A stretch of DNA of 64,000 nt from Lachnospiraceae bacterium (GCA_017624835.1 JAGAMG010000054.1:1-64000); one strand, 5' to 3'; positions 36,232-46,192 are shown, numbered from the stretch's first letter. A program made the numbers and translations. Notes: generated by a model not told the origin, from the sequence alone.

Positions 36232-38074
36232 TGGCCGCACGACCACCTTTCAAGCTTCCGTAACCATACTTGTCACAGCGTAGGCAACGGCTTGCTTCCT
36301 GGCAGGCTTCCTGCTTGGTCATGCCACATTCAAAGGCATCAAAATTCTTTCTGCGGATATCCGCCTCATCCTCGCTAAGCTGAATACGTCCGCAGGGTTC
36401 CTTGTCCTCATAGGACACAGGAGGAATCTCCACATCACAGGGAATCACATGATGGAAGCCTAAGTATTCATCAATATTTGCAGCCGCTACCTTTCCTGCT
36501 GCAATCGCACGGATAACAGTAGCGGGTCCGGTTACACAGTCACCACCGGCAAATACACCATGCACATCCTTAACCTCACTGTCACTCATGGCAGTGATGG
36601 TACCACGCTTTACAGAAACACCCGCCTCCTCAAAATGACGGGTTTCAATACCCTGTCCGATAGCCACAACCACAATATCACAGGGAATGCGCATTAAAGG
36701 TACATCTGCCTGAATGGGACGGGCTCTTCCCCATGCATCAATGGGACCGATAATCTGGGGTTCTACCCATAATGCCACTACATTTCCATTCTCATCCGCT
36801 TCAATCTTGTGAGGAGCCTTTAAGCTGTATAATTCAGCCCCCTCAGCAATTGCTCCCTCTACTTCCTCAGGAAGAGCAGTCATATCCTCCTGTCTTCTTC
36901 GATAAGCAATACCAACCTTTTTTGCACCCAGACGAATAGCAGAACGGGTACAATCCATTGCAACGTTTCCACCACCAACTACTACTACAGTCTTGTCCTT
37001 AAAATCAGGCATCTTATCTTCACCGATATTACGAAGCATTTCCACCGCGGACATAACGCCATTGGAATCCTCTCCCTCAATACCGATTTTCTTATCAGTA
37101 TGGGCACCGATTGCAATATAAACTGCATCGTAATCCTTCTTCAACTGTTCAAAGGAAACCTCCCCCTCTGCATTACCAACTCTGGTATTCAGCTTCACTT
37201 CTACTCCGGTAGAAAGGATGGTATCAATATCCTCCTGCAAACGCTCCCTGGGGAAACGATAATTGGGAATACCATAACGAAGCATACCGCCCAGCTTACT
37301 CTTTTCCTCAAATACCACCGCATGATGTCCCATCAATTCCAAATAATAGGCTGCGGAAAGTCCACCGGGGCCACCGCCGATGATAGCAATTTTCTTACCG
37401 GTACTCTCTGCTTTTTCAGGGGTAGGTACCGTATTTGCACGGGCATTATCCACTGCCATACGCTTTAAGCCCCTGATATTAATAGCACTGTCAATCATAT
37501 TACGACGACATCTCGCCTCACAGGGATGCTCACAGATTAATGCACAGGCTGTAGGGAAGGGATTATCCTTACGAATCAGCTTTACTGCATCCTCATAGCG
37601 TTCTTCCTTTACAAGAGCAATATAACCGGGAATATCCACTCCTGCAGGGCAAAGTGCCACACAGGGAACGGGCTGGCTAATATGATAAGAGCACTTCCCA
37701 TGCTCTATATGATGTATGTAATCCTCTCTAAATCCTTCCAGACCTGCCAGCACCATATGTGCAGCCTCATATCCGATTGCGCAATCCGCAGAGTCAGCAA
37801 TATTGGCAGCAGTCTCCTGAATCAAATCCAGAGTCTTAAGGGTAGCTCTGCCCTCCAATACATCCTCCATCAAATGCTGTAGCTGTCCCAAGCCCACACG
37901 GCAGGGCACACATTTTCCACAGGTCTGGGCATGGCATAATTTCAAAAATGATAATTGCAAATCCACCGGACAAAGTCCCGGAGGGCTGGCAATAATATGA
38001 CGTTCCAAATCCTTATACAGACGCTCTACCGTAAGCTGCGCCTTATTGGGTGTTGCAATCTTCAATCGGCTCAT
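36224..38074 (-). CDS. NuoF-type iron-sulfur plus GltD-like flavoprotein, hydrogenase electron partner
   Basis: The protein has 616 residues. The first 110 residues are the C-terminal [4Fe-4S] domain of NuoF/HydB (TCGKCVPCRVGLGQL), but the FMN/NADH-binding part is absent. Then comes a GltD-type portion: an iron-sulfur helical domain (CVALCPAGVDIPGYI, CEHPCEARCRR), an FAD Rossmann motif GGGPGGLSAAYYL, and an NAD(P) motif VVGGGNVAMDCTRSA. It ends with a Cys pair (RCLRCDKYG). It probably moves electrons between NAD(P)H and the hydrogenase. It has a clear promoter and GAGGAG site. Confidence 0.88.
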   Translation of the reverse strand: MSRLKIATPNKAQLTVERLYKDLERHIIASPPGLCPVDLQLSFLKLCHAQTCGKCVPCRVGLGQLQHLMEDVLEGRATLKTLDLIQETAANIADSADCAIGYEAAHMVLAGLEGFREDYIHHIEHGKCSYHISQPVPCVALCPAGVDIPGYIALVKEERYEDAVKLIRKDNPFPTACALICEHPCEARCRRNMIDSAINIRGLKRMAVDNARANTVPTPEKAESTGKKIAIIGGGPGGLSAAYYLELMGHHAVVFEEKSKLGGMLRYGIPNYRFPRERLQEDIDTILSTGVEVKLNTRVGNAEGEVSFEQLKKDYDAVYIAIGAHTDKKIGIEGEDSNGVMSAVEMLRNIGEDKMPDFKDKTVVVVGGGNVAMDCTRSAIRLGAKKVGIAYRRRQEDMTALPEEVEGAIAEGAELYSLKAPHKIEADENGNVVALWVEPQIIGPIDAWGRARPIQADVPLMRIPCDIVVVAIGQGIETRHFEEAGVSVKRGTITAMSDSEVKDVHGVFAGGDCVTGPATVIRAIAAGKVAAANIDEYLGFHHVIPCDVEIPPVSYEDKEPCGRIQLSEDEADIRRKNFDAFECGMTKQEACQEASRCLRCDKYGYGSLKGGRAAIW

Positions 38075-38108
38075 ACTATATTCTTCTCCTCTTCTATATG
38101 AAAAGAAA

Positions 38109-38180
38109 CATGTAATTTTCTTACATGCTTCTTTCCTTTATCAGTGAACTTATTCTACCTTAATTGACAAAAAGTATCAA
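38109..38180 (-). promoter_or_regulatory. Hydrogenase operon promoter and leader hairpin
   Basis: On the minus strand TTGATA (38180-38175), a 17-base spacer and TAGAAT (38157-38152) form a strong sigma-A-type promoter. In the leader, CATGTAA and TTACATG form a small hairpin at about 38109-38127. Confidence 0.65.
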
Positions 38181-38271
38181 TAGTTTTGCCAAAAGTTAAA
38201 TTTTTATCTATCTTTTCTCGTTAATTTTCTAACGATTTGCGAATGTGGGCTCTGAGTTGTTATAGCACAAT

Positions 38272-38303
38272 AAAACCCCCGGATAGGGAGTATCCGAGGG
38301 TTT
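38272..38303 (-). terminator. Terminator of the GH43 gene
   Basis: The minus strand shows AAACCCTCGGATA, a five-base loop and TATCCGGGGGTTTT, about 20 bases after the GH43 stop. One mismatch lies in the stem and a T run ends it. Confidence 0.85.
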
Positions 38304-38325
38304 AGGAGAGAATATATAAAGACTT

Positions 38326-39870
38326 TTAGTCGTTATATCTGAAATAATCAAAATCTGCCGGCTTTCTGCTGCCACATCCGCCATTGTTGGCATAAATACC
38401 AACCAAAGTGCCGGTATGTCTCTTGGGGTCATCCGGTACCCCTTCATCGCAAAGATAAATGCAGTTTTCCAAAACACCAACCGGCATCCATTCCTTGCCA
38501 TCATAACTGTAATAAAAGGTTCTGGTCAGCTTATCCACAATCACCTTCAAATAAACAGGTGCTTCCTTGATATTCTCAACCTCTGCAATCAATTCCTCTC
38601 CGTGATTACGGTTGATAACCAACTGAATCTTTCTGCCTTCCTCATAGCAGACTGCACATCTTGCATAGGTGGCGGTGCTGTAATAACAGGTAAGTCCTGC
38701 CTGTTCCCCATCCCGGTTGGGATAAAACTCCACCTTTGTTTCCGCTTCATAGGAAAGCTCCTGCTCTCTGCGAAGTAAAGTATTCTTAGCTCTGATTTCA
38801 TCCAGCTGCCCGTCCCTTGTCCAGATACGGAAGTAACCGGGTCTTTCAGTTAAGGACCAGGAGCTATTATCAGGATTACGAACAAACTCCCACTCCAGAT
38901 TTAATTTATCCGAATCAAAATCATCAAAAAGATTTCTCTCAAATACACATTCCGGCAAGTCCGGAGCTTCCTGAGTCACACTGGGACCATTTCCATTGTT
39001 TACAGTAAACCAGCCATCCTCCGTCCACTGAACAGGGTCAAGTGCGGATTCCCTTCCAACTGTAGTATACTTACCACCGTTAGGTCTTCCACAGAGATAA
39101 TAACACCACCACTGTCCATTCTGATCCTGCACCAGCTTACCATGTCCGGCACGCTGAATAGGCGCTTCCGGGTCAAGCTGACGCATTACCGGATTGTAGG
39201 GTGAGTTTTCATATTCACCATACATTTCGGTACTTCTTCCTACATTAATGCCATGACCATAACCGGTACCGCCTTCTGCCACAATGGCATAATAATAACC
39301 GTCCTTCTTCATCATGTGAGGACCCTCGGAGCAACGCTCACCGGTTCCCTCCCATGCCTGACGGGAAGGACCTGCCACCGCTAATCCATCCTCACTTAAA
39401 GGAACGGTATTGGCAGCCTTGGCAATAATCATATATTTGCTGCCATCATCATCCACAAACAAAGATGGATCAATAGCATCCACCTCCAGACACACCGGCT
39501 TGCTGTAAGGTCCCTCCGGTTTGTCGGATACCATAACCAACTGACGGCGCAACACATTCTTACCACGCTTTCCGTCACCGTTTAAGCGTAGGGTTGCATA
39601 TACATAAAATTTACCGTCCACATATTCAATATCGGGAGCCCAGATACCATGGGAATCCTTGATATCACTGATGTCAAACCACTCAGAATTGCTGATTGCA
39701 TGACCAATAATATGCCAATGCACCATATCCTTGGAATGGGAAATAGGAATCGCAGGAAAATACTGAAAACTGGAATTTACCATATAATAATCGTCGCCCA
39801 CTCGAATTACGGAAGGGTCGGGAAAAAATCCTCTTTGCACCGGATTGTGATATACTCTTTTTTCACTCAT
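38326..39870 (-). CDS. Glycoside hydrolase family 43 (xylosidase/arabinosidase-like)
   Basis: The product has 514 residues from the ATG at 39870, which has AGGAGG nine bases upstream. A 13-residue longer frame has none. The five-bladed propeller start reads NPVQRGFFPDPSVIRVGDDYY, where the Asp of FPDPS is the usual catalytic base. The later DSHGIWAPDIEY and DAIDPSLFVDDDG are typical of the family, and SEGPHMMKKDGYYY supplies the catalytic Glu region. The C-terminal 190 residues form the beta-sandwich that occurs in beta-xylosidase types. No signal peptide, so it probably cleaves short xylo- or arabino-oligosaccharides in the cytoplasm. No transporter gene is beside it. Confidence 0.92.
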   Translation of the reverse strand: MSEKRVYHNPVQRGFFPDPSVIRVGDDYYMVNSSFQYFPAIPISHSKDMVHWHIIGHAISNSEWFDISDIKDSHGIWAPDIEYVDGKFYVYATLRLNGDGKRGKNVLRRQLVMVSDKPEGPYSKPVCLEVDAIDPSLFVDDDGSKYMIIAKAANTVPLSEDGLAVAGPSRQAWEGTGERCSEGPHMMKKDGYYYAIVAEGGTGYGHGINVGRSTEMYGEYENSPYNPVMRQLDPEAPIQRAGHGKLVQDQNGQWWCYYLCGRPNGGKYTTVGRESALDPVQWTEDGWFTVNNGNGPSVTQEAPDLPECVFERNLFDDFDSDKLNLEWEFVRNPDNSSWSLTERPGYFRIWTRDGQLDEIRAKNTLLRREQELSYEAETKVEFYPNRDGEQAGLTCYYSTATYARCAVCYEEGRKIQLVINRNHGEELIAEVENIKEAPVYLKVIVDKLTRTFYYSYDGKEWMPVGVLENCIYLCDEGVPDDPKRHTGTLVGIYANNGGCGSRKPADFDYFRYND

Positions 39871-39938
39871 TACAAATATCCTCCTGCTCTTTGCATTCCT
39901 CACAGCCATTTATAGATGTTTCCTTTAAAAAATAAAAT

Positions 39939-39977
39939 TGAGGAAACCACTTTATTTATATCTTAATGGTTTCCTCA
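39939..39977 (-). terminator. Terminator after the LiaF-like gene
   Basis: A perfect 11-bp inverted repeat (TGAGGAAACCA and TGGTTTCCTCA) with a 17-base A/T-rich loop lies between the LiaF-like stop and the GH43 start. Confidence 0.7.
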
Positions 39978-40034
39978 CTCTATGTCGCGCCAAAACACTA
40001 TGGTTTTATGCCAAATATTGCAATTCAATATAAC

Positions 40035-40745
40035 TTAAATATATCGGATTTCAATCGCTCCAAAAGAAACACTTCCTGCCACAATGAGAGTATTCTGTCC
40101 GTCAGGACTATGATATCCCTTCTCTTCAATTCCTCCCAAGGTTGCCTTTGCCTGTTGTACCACGTTCCAGTTGCCGGGTACATAGAGTACCGTTTGTCCA
40201 AAGGAACAATCCACATTTACCACTGCCTGACCTTCCTTTAAGCAGGCATTGTTTAAGTAAATTTCCAAACTGCCAAAATTACACTGCGCGTTGACATTTT
40301 TCAGATTATTGCTTGTAACATATCTTACTGCTTCTCCAAAGGTTACCTGAAAGTAAACATGCTCTCCATCCATGCTCTGCTCCTTGGTTTCCTCATTAAT
40401 GGCCTTATGCTCCATATTCATATGCTTTTTCCACTTTTTTTTGGGAAATAACATATCCAGACCAATGGTTCCAAGAAATGCCGCTCCCAATACCGGCATC
40501 GGTGTAATGGCTTCAAGCCCTAAAAGTTTATCATGTACAATAATTAGAAAGGCCAGTGCAAACAAAATCATTCCAAAGCTTCTGTCCACAATTCCTTCCA
40601 CCAAAAAACCGATTAATCCTATGGTGATTAAAATAGTCCAAAAATTCAAGCCTCCAAAATACCCCAGTTTACCAACCAACAGTGCCACTGCACCTATTAA
40701 AAATAAAACACCCCAAAAAACCTTTTTTCCATTCTTCATATCCAT
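40035..40745 (-). CDS. LiaF-like membrane protein (cell-envelope stress type)
   Basis: The protein has 236 residues with about four hydrophobic helices in the first 100 (for example WGVLFLIGAVALLVGKLG and MILFALAFLIIV). A soluble C-terminal beta domain follows, with VTFGEAVRYV, NAQCNFGSLEIYL, VDCSFGQTVLYVP and SVSFGAIEIRYI, the repeating FG-x strand pattern of the LiaF/DUF2154 domain. LiaF proteins sense or repress envelope-stress signalling. It forms a pair with the LytTR gene 50 bases upstream. ATG codons at 40745 and 40739 are both possible. Confidence 0.82.
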   Translation of the reverse strand: MDMKNGKKVFWGVLFLIGAVALLVGKLGYFGGLNFWTILITIGLIGFLVEGIVDRSFGMILFALAFLIIVHDKLLGLEAITPMPVLGAAFLGTIGLDMLFPKKKWKKHMNMEHKAINEETKEQSMDGEHVYFQVTFGEAVRYVTSNNLKNVNAQCNFGSLEIYLNNACLKEGQAVVNVDCSFGQTVLYVPGNWNVVQQAKATLGGIEEKGYHSPDGQNTLIVAGSVSFGAIEIRYI

Positions 40746-40795
40746 TTTCCTCTTGTATCATACTTTCTTGTTTGTTGTTTCTTTCGTTTACTGTT

Positions 40796-41260
40796 TTACC
40801 GTTTCCCAAGTCTCCTGCTATGCAGACGCTCCGTCAATGCCTTGTAATAGCTTCGGGACACCAATGCCCTCTTATTACTTCCTGTAAATTCCACCACACT
40901 TGAAGCTGTGAGATTTCGGGTAATGGAATAAATATAATCCAGATTTACAATAGTTGACTTAGATATCCTCATAAAACCACCCGGAAGCAGTTCCTCCAAT
41001 TCATAGAGCTTATAAGGTGTCTCAAAAATATCCTGTGCCGTATGTGCATGAATTACCTTTCCTTCTGTCTCAAAGAAATAAATTTCTTTCACCGGTACAT
41101 AATACTCTGTTTCACCCCGATAAAGACATAAGGTCTTCTCCCCACCGCTTAGCTGTGTTATGTAGTTTTGAAGGTTGACTACAGATTCGTCCAATTGGGA
41201 GCATCTAATCACAATTTCCGCTTCCTCAAGACCCGATTCGATTTCAATCTTCACTCTCAT
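40796..41260 (-). CDS. LytTR-domain transcription regulator
   Basis: This 154-residue protein has a short N-terminal part and a C-terminal LytTR DNA-binding domain: YYVPVKEIYFFETEGKVI, then LPGGFMRISKSTIVNLDYI and RALVSRSYYKALTERL. There is no receiver domain, as in the small LytTR proteins that commonly control a membrane-protein partner gene. AAAGGT lies nine bases before the ATG. It probably regulates itself and the LiaF-like gene after it. Confidence 0.9.
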   Translation of the reverse strand: MRVKIEIESGLEEAEIVIRCSQLDESVVNLQNYITQLSGGEKTLCLYRGETEYYVPVKEIYFFETEGKVIHAHTAQDIFETPYKLYELEELLPGGFMRISKSTIVNLDYIYSITRNLTASSVVEFTGSNKRALVSRSYYKALTERLHSRRLGKR

Positions 41261-41380
41261 GAAAATCTTACCTTTCTTTTTTCTTCAGCATGCTTGATAG
41301 GTTTAGTATAACAATTTCCATCAAACTGTAAATAGCTTCTGCGCAACAGGTAAATTTCCAAACCCAAGAGGTAAATTTTG

Positions 41381-41566
41381 TTATCCCAAAATGGAATACT
41401 GCATCCACTCATAAAGAAGTCTGCTGCCTTCTACAATCTCCGGCGGAAGCAGCGCTCTGGCAACCAGCTTTAATTCCTGTGCAGCCTCCCCTGCTTCTTC
41501 ATCCACTCTCCGAAGATGTGCATAATCACCATCAATACTTTCTACTATATACTCAAATCGATTCAT
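41381..41566 (-). CDS. Small DUF3006-like protein
   Basis: The product is 61 residues: YIVESIDGDYAHL, then a variable part, then ALLPPEIVEGSRLLY. The pattern of a strand with IDGDYA followed by LP and EG is like the DUF3006 family, which has no known function. AAGGAG stands 12 bases before the ATG, and the start is 16 bases after the GtrII-like stop, so it is probably in that operon. Confidence 0.7.
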   Translation of the reverse strand: MNRFEYIVESIDGDYAHLRRVDEEAGEAAQELKLVARALLPPEIVEGSRLLYEWMQYSILG

Positions 41567-41582
41567 GTTCTCTAACCTCTCC

Positions 41583-43241
41583 TTAGATATTTACCAAAAT
41601 ATAACCGTCCTGCTGGGTAATGGAGCCTGCCTGGGGCCACTTGGGCATTGTAGTGCCAATCTCCCGTGCTTTTTCCAAAACCGCTTTATCCGTAATGGTT
41701 GTAAAGGAATGTCCGTGCATTTTTAAGAATTTAATCATTTCCCCATTGGTACCGTCAAAGGCATCAAAGCCCCATTGAATAAAGGGATAAATCGCCTCTC
41801 CGATATAGCAATAACCATAGGGCGTATAATATTTTTCCTTAAGATAGGGGTCTATTTTATCCGTAATGGAAACAATGTATCGATATTGCCAGGAGCCATA
41901 GCCTACACAGTACCGTTCCATAATGGGCTGGGGAATTTCATAATAACCGGTAAATACCACCGGTTGCTGTGTACCATATTCCCGCTCCACATCCTGCGCA
42001 ATCCCCAATAGCACCTCCTTGGTATCTTCATATTTTAAATAATCCACATAAAAATTTTCATTCAAGCCTGCTGCCTGATTATAAATTAAGATTACTGCAA
42101 ACAGAGTAGCCACATAACGAATCACGGGGATTTTCTCGTATTTCGTCACAGCCAGATACAAAAGCAACACCCCCGTTGCCGTAAAAAATGGCATAAATTG
42201 ACAGGAACGATAATAGGATACCTGTCCTTCCATCAGTGTCAGCAAAAAAGGAGTAATCAACATTCCTACCCAAAGCACAGGTAACCAGAAATTTTTCTTT
42301 TTAATACTTTTTACAATGGAACAAATTCCCAGCACTTTCACTGAAAGTACATAACCTGCAGTGGGCAGATATACAATAGCGTTTACAAAATATACCACCC
42401 AATAGCGCTTTACCAGCATCTTGATATAATCCGGACCATCCTCCCGCAAGAGCACATCAAATATCTCCAGTAAATTGCGCTGTGCCATTTCCCCCAAAAC
42501 ATCCTGCAAACCAAAGATAACAGTAAGTACTTCTATAATTAACGTCCGAAGCAAAATAATTCCCACTGATAAAATTGCACCTATGGAGAGATTTTTTGCA
42601 ACATGCACCAAAGTCAGCTTGTCTACATCTGCCACACCGCGCAGGAAAATTACCATAATAATTCCCAGGATATACAAAATCAACAGGGATTCATAACAAC
42701 CAGCTGCAATCCATGCCAGAAGCATACTTCCCACAAAGGGCAGAAGCTTTTTCTTTCCGACCGCTTCCATTCCATCCATAAACAGCCACAGGGACAATGT
42801 CAGCAAAATATATCCAAAATCCACACCATTGTGATAATAATAAATATACAATTCACTGATAATGGGATTGGATACATATACACAGGCAAAAATGGTTGCC
42901 GCCACAACACCAATGCGTTCTCCAAAAATGCGACGCAATAACACAACAAACAGAGTGGCTCCGATACACAAAAGAATCACTCCGATTAGTTCCATCATAA
43001 AAGGTGCATATTCTGCCATATGAAACAGCTTATTTAAAAGATAGACGGTCCATCTTCCCATTACCACCTCAAGACCATCCCCTATATATAGCTTTACCGC
43101 CGTATCATCAATTCCGATAATGGGGGTAACTATCTCAAAGCCATAGCCGCAAGCTGCAGTAATGGATAGTGCAATTACATACAGCCTCTGACTAAGAATC
43201 CATTTTAATTCTTCTACTATTTTTTTCATGCAATTCACCAT
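41583..43241 (-). CDS. GtrII-like polytopic membrane glucosyltransferase
   Basis: This 552-residue membrane protein has about ten to twelve hydrophobic helices. The first loop holds IIGIDDTAVKLYIGDG, with an Asp-Asp pair typical of GT-C-type enzymes, and VVMGRWTVYLLNKLF, a pattern known from GtrII-type (Glucos_trans_II) proteins. Such enzymes move a sugar from a lipid carrier to an outer polymer. The C-terminal 130 residues form an outer domain. It is 17 bases after the unknown 250-residue gene. ATG at 43241 has AGGATG close by; ATG at 43229 is an alternative. Confidence 0.82.
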   Translation of the reverse strand: MVNCMKKIVEELKWILSQRLYVIALSITAACGYGFEIVTPIIGIDDTAVKLYIGDGLEVVMGRWTVYLLNKLFHMAEYAPFMMELIGVILLCIGATLFVVLLRRIFGERIGVVAATIFACVYVSNPIISELYIYYYHNGVDFGYILLTLSLWLFMDGMEAVGKKKLLPFVGSMLLAWIAAGCYESLLILYILGIIMVIFLRGVADVDKLTLVHVAKNLSIGAILSVGIILLRTLIIEVLTVIFGLQDVLGEMAQRNLLEIFDVLLREDGPDYIKMLVKRYWVVYFVNAIVYLPTAGYVLSVKVLGICSIVKSIKKKNFWLPVLWVGMLITPFLLTLMEGQVSYYRSCQFMPFFTATGVLLLYLAVTKYEKIPVIRYVATLFAVILIYNQAAGLNENFYVDYLKYEDTKEVLLGIAQDVEREYGTQQPVVFTGYYEIPQPIMERYCVGYGSWQYRYIVSITDKIDPYLKEKYYTPYGYCYIGEAIYPFIQWGFDAFDGTNGEMIKFLKMHGHSFTTITDKAVLEKAREIGTTMPKWPQAGSITQQDGYILVNI

Positions 43242-43258
43242 TTCATCCTGTTATCAGA

Positions 43259-44011
43259 TTATTTCCAATCCTCCACTCCCATGGCAAACAATGCAGGAAG
43301 AAACATAAAATTTTCTCCCTTGCCCTGAGGCATGTGAATAAAATGGGATTCCGGGTCTACTGCAATCCAATCCTTAATTACTTCCGACTCTTTATCCGGG
43401 CAATTTCTCACATTAACAAAGGTCTTGGGCTCTTCAAAATAAGAAAATAAAATATTTTCGTGAAGCGCAATGGACTGATAACGGTCACCGGGAAGCAAAC
43501 CTTCATCCACAATCGCCTTGTGATGATATATATAGCTAAACAGCTTCTCATCCCTAAGGAATGCAATTCTTCCCCTACGAAGCTCCGGCACAGCTGCCCT
43601 TGCCCATCCTTCCACGCTTTCCGGTGTATTATGATAATAAATATGGTACATATGTACCCAGAGTCTGTCCTGCTTCTGTCCCGGCCATACACATAAATAG
43701 GGGGCTAAGGATGCCAAGAATTCTGTAGGATGAACTGTGGTTGCCTGAATGTCCTCACCGGATTCCTCCATACCTGCTACACCTTCTTCTGCCAAGGTGT
43801 TTGGTTCTGTTACCTCCAGTTGCTCCCCCAATGCTTCATAATATAGAAAAAGCATTTTTTCATGCCTATATAATGCAGCCGTTAATACTCTGCCTTCCTT
43901 TTGCAAGGTTAAAATATTTTGTTTACAGGTACAAATTGCTTCCTGTAATTGTTCTTCCGTATAGTCCTTGTTTAATTGTGCACGATAATGCAATCTGTAT
44001 ATTTTTTCCAT
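43259..44011 (-). CDS. Conserved-looking protein of unknown function, operon partner of GtrII-like gene
   Basis: The protein has 250 residues with no TM segment or signal. The N-terminal 60 residues could be an alpha-beta barrel-like dimer domain. An acidic linker at about 70-95 precedes a second domain with LAPYLCVWPGQ, HMYHIYYHNTPESV and YSYIYHHKAIV-like His/Tyr-rich stretches. No family recognised. GGAG stands six bases before the ATG. Confidence 0.7.
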   Translation of the reverse strand: MEKIYRLHYRAQLNKDYTEEQLQEAICTCKQNILTLQKEGRVLTAALYRHEKMLFLYYEALGEQLEVTEPNTLAEEGVAGMEESGEDIQATTVHPTEFLASLAPYLCVWPGQKQDRLWVHMYHIYYHNTPESVEGWARAAVPELRRGRIAFLRDEKLFSYIYHHKAIVDEGLLPGDRYQSIALHENILFSYFEEPKTFVNVRNCPDKESEVIKDWIAVDPESHFIHMPQGKGENFMFLPALFAMGVEDWK

Positions 44012-44097
44012 GGTTTTCTCCGTAAATTTTTTTTTAAATTAACAGTTATATCATACACTAATTTTTTCACAGCAACAATACAATTTATTAGTTTTAC

Positions 44098-44126
44098 TTT
44101 TCATAAACCGACTATTATGGTATAAT
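44098..44126 (+). promoter_or_regulatory. Promoter of the chemotaxis receptor gene
   Basis: TTTTCA (44098-44103), 17 bases and TATAAT (44121-44126) preceded by TGg make an extended -10 promoter. AAGGAG follows just before the ATG at 44180. Confidence 0.7.
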
Positions 44127-44179
44127 TATGCAAAAATATTTATTTTTAATTCTTTATATTATCACTAAGGAGAAAAATT

Positions 44180-45862
44180 ATGATAAAGAAACTAAAAAAT
44201 CTTAAGGTTGATCAAAAACTAAAACAGGCGTTTAAAACAATATTAATTGCCTTCATCATTGCAGTCATACTTGCCCTTGCAGGAATTGCCATGATTAACG
44301 CAAACTTAAATCGTTTTTACAATGAATCTTATAAAAATACACAGCTTCAGTTGGAAATCCGCAGAGATATTCAATTGGTTGGCAAAAATGTACTTTGGGC
44401 AATTACCGCCACTGACGGTACACAGTTGGACAAGATTTCCACTGCTGAAACCTATGCTCAGCGTGTAGAAGAAAATATTCAGACTCTGTCAACCAGCTTT
44501 AGCGATAAAGACAAAATTGCAACCCTGCAATCCGCATTAACCACCTTGAAGAACGAAAGAGCTGCCATTACAAGTCTACTGTATTCCGGCAATCAAGCAA
44601 AGGCTTTAACATTATTTAATGGCACCTACAATGATGCTACTGAAAACATGCAAAACATTTTAATTGAAATCGGTGATTCTGCCAACGCACAGGCAGCAAC
44701 CGCATATTCCCGTGCAAGTTCACTGGTATCCATGATTAATGTAATTTTAGTAGTGGTAGCAATCGGAAGTATTATTTTATGCATTAAACTTGCAAAAGAG
44801 CTTACTCAGCTGCTTCTTACACCAATCAAGGAATTACAGGGAGCCGCTCAAAAATTAAAAGCCGGTGAGCTTGACATTCAAATTGTTTACAACAGCACCG
44901 ACGAATTGGGTGATTTAGCACAGAACTTCAGGGAAGCATGTGCAGAAATGCGTACTGTTATTTTTGACATGGGTGAAATGTTAGGCAAAATGGCTGATGG
45001 CAATTTCAATTTTGATACCAATACTGCTGAAAGCTATATCGGAGATTTTGAATCCTTATTATCCAATATCCGCAGAACCAACGATGCATTAAGCACCACC
45101 CTGACAAAGATTAACCAAACCTCCGGTCAGGTTATGGTAGGTGCAGGACAATTGGCAAGCAGCGCACAGTCTCTTGCAGAAGGTGCTACCGAACAGTCCG
45201 GTGCCGTGGAAGAATTAATGGCAACCATAACCAAGGTTTCCTCCCTTGCTGAGGACAGTGCAGAAGGTGCCATTACTGCTGCTAACAGCGCAAAAGCTTC
45301 TGCTGAAAATGCAGCAAAGAGCCGCGAAGAAATCAATAAATTAACCGGTGCCATGGAAAGAATTAATGAAACCTCTCGCGAAATTGAGAATATTATCGGT
45401 GCCATTGAAGAAATTGCAGAACAGACTAATCTGCTGGCATTAAATGCTTCTATCGAAGCAGCAAGAGCCGGTGAAGCAGGAAGAGGCTTTGCAGTAGTTG
45501 CTGACCAAATCGGTAAGCTGGCTGCCGACAGTGCCCAGTCCGCTATTACTACCAGAGAATTAATCAGCAAGTCCTTAACCGAAATCGAAAACGGAAATCA
45601 GATTGTTGACAAAACCGTAGTAGCCATCGGTTCTGTTTTGGAAAGCATGGAAGGCTTTGCTAATATGGCATCCGCTTCCGCAGATTCCTCCAAGACCCAG
45701 TCCGCTATGCTGAAACAGGTAGAACAGGGAATTGAGCAGATTTCCTCCGTTGTAGAAAACAATTCTGCTTCTGCAGAAGAAAACTCCGCTATCAGTCAGG
45801 AGCTTTCTGCACAGGCACAGACCTTAGAGCAGATGGTTGCAGAATTTGAGCCTCGCAGTTAA
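44180..45862 (+). CDS. Methyl-accepting chemotaxis protein
   Basis: The protein has 560 residues with TM helices at about 20-43 and 185-207. The extracellular four-helix-type ligand domain lies between (family often with a conserved [12 protein letters not shown]-like helix). A HAMP domain follows ([15 protein letters not shown]), and then a long cytoplasmic coiled coil with the signalling tip [20 protein letters not shown] and [15 protein letters not shown]. It would pass ligand signals to CheA/CheW. No such partner gene is in this window, so it is an orphan receptor. Confidence 0.97.
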   Translation: MIKKLKNLKVDQKLKQAFKTILIAFIIAVILALAGIAMINANLNRFYNESYKNTQLQLEIRRDIQLVGKNVLWAITATDGTQLDKISTAETYAQRVEENIQTLSTSFSDKDKIATLQSALTTLKNERAAITSLLYSGNQAKALTLFNGTYNDATENMQNILIEIGDSANAQAATAYSRASSLVSMINVILVVVAIGSIILCIKLAKELTQLLLTPIKELQGAAQKLKAGELDIQIVYNSTDELGDLAQNFREACAEMRTVIFDMGEMLGKMADGNFNFDTNTAESYIGDFESLLSNIRRTNDALSTTLTKINQTSGQVMVGAGQLASSAQSLAEGATEQSGAVEELMATITKVSSLAEDSAEGAITAANSAKASAENAAKSREEINKLTGAMERINETSREIENIIGAIEEIAEQTNLLALNASIEAARAGEAGRGFAVVADQIGKLAADSAQSAITTRELISKSLTEIENGNQIVDKTVVAIGSVLESMEGFANMASASADSSKTQSAMLKQVEQGIEQISSVVENNSASAEENSAISQELSAQAQTLEQMVAEFEPRS

Positions 45863-45877
45863 TTATCTTTAAAAAAT

Positions 45878-45937
45878 TAGGAGCAGCTGCTCCGGTAGCA
45901 AATAAAGTCTACCGAAGCAACTGCTCTTTTTTTCCTC
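45878..45937 (+). terminator. Terminator of the chemotaxis receptor gene
   Basis: A stem that pairs AGGAGCAG..CGGTAG with CTACCG..CTGCTC, with small bulges, is followed by a run of seven T. Confidence 0.8.
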
Positions 45938-45943
45938 CACATT

Positions 45944-46129
45944 TTATCTTCGAAAATCGCTCTGCTCCGCAGAGCCCGCGCTATCGCGCTTAAAGATTTT
46001 CTCGATATTAAACTCGGAAAGCTCCCGCTTCGCGTGAGCCGCGCTACGCGCTCAGTTTTCATACTTTTATCTTCGAAAAACCATCTGCTTCGCAGATAAC
46101 GCGCTAATGCGCTTACGTTTTTCTCGATA
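45944..46129. repeat. Three cloverleaf-like palindromic repeats
   Basis: Two copies of about 64 bases (45944-46007 and 46067-46129) begin TTATCTTCGAAAA and end TTTTCTCGATA. Each has an outer stem and two inner hairpins: TCTGCTxCGCAGA and a GCGC pair. A third, diverged unit with the same plan (CTCGG..GCGTGAGC..CGCGCTACGCGC) fills the gap. They are REP-like mobile palindromes or structured RNA units. A related unit occurs at about 63285-63335. Confidence 0.7.
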
Positions 46130-46192
46130 AGACCCCGGGTAAAAACAAATGCCGCCCCTTTTAGGGACGGCGCTTGTTTTTCTTCCGGGGTC

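Noticed and set aside
38152-38180. Rex redox-sensor operator in the hydrogenase promoter
   Set aside because: TTGATA..TCAA is partly palindromic but does not fit the TTGTTAA-type Rex consensus well enough to claim.
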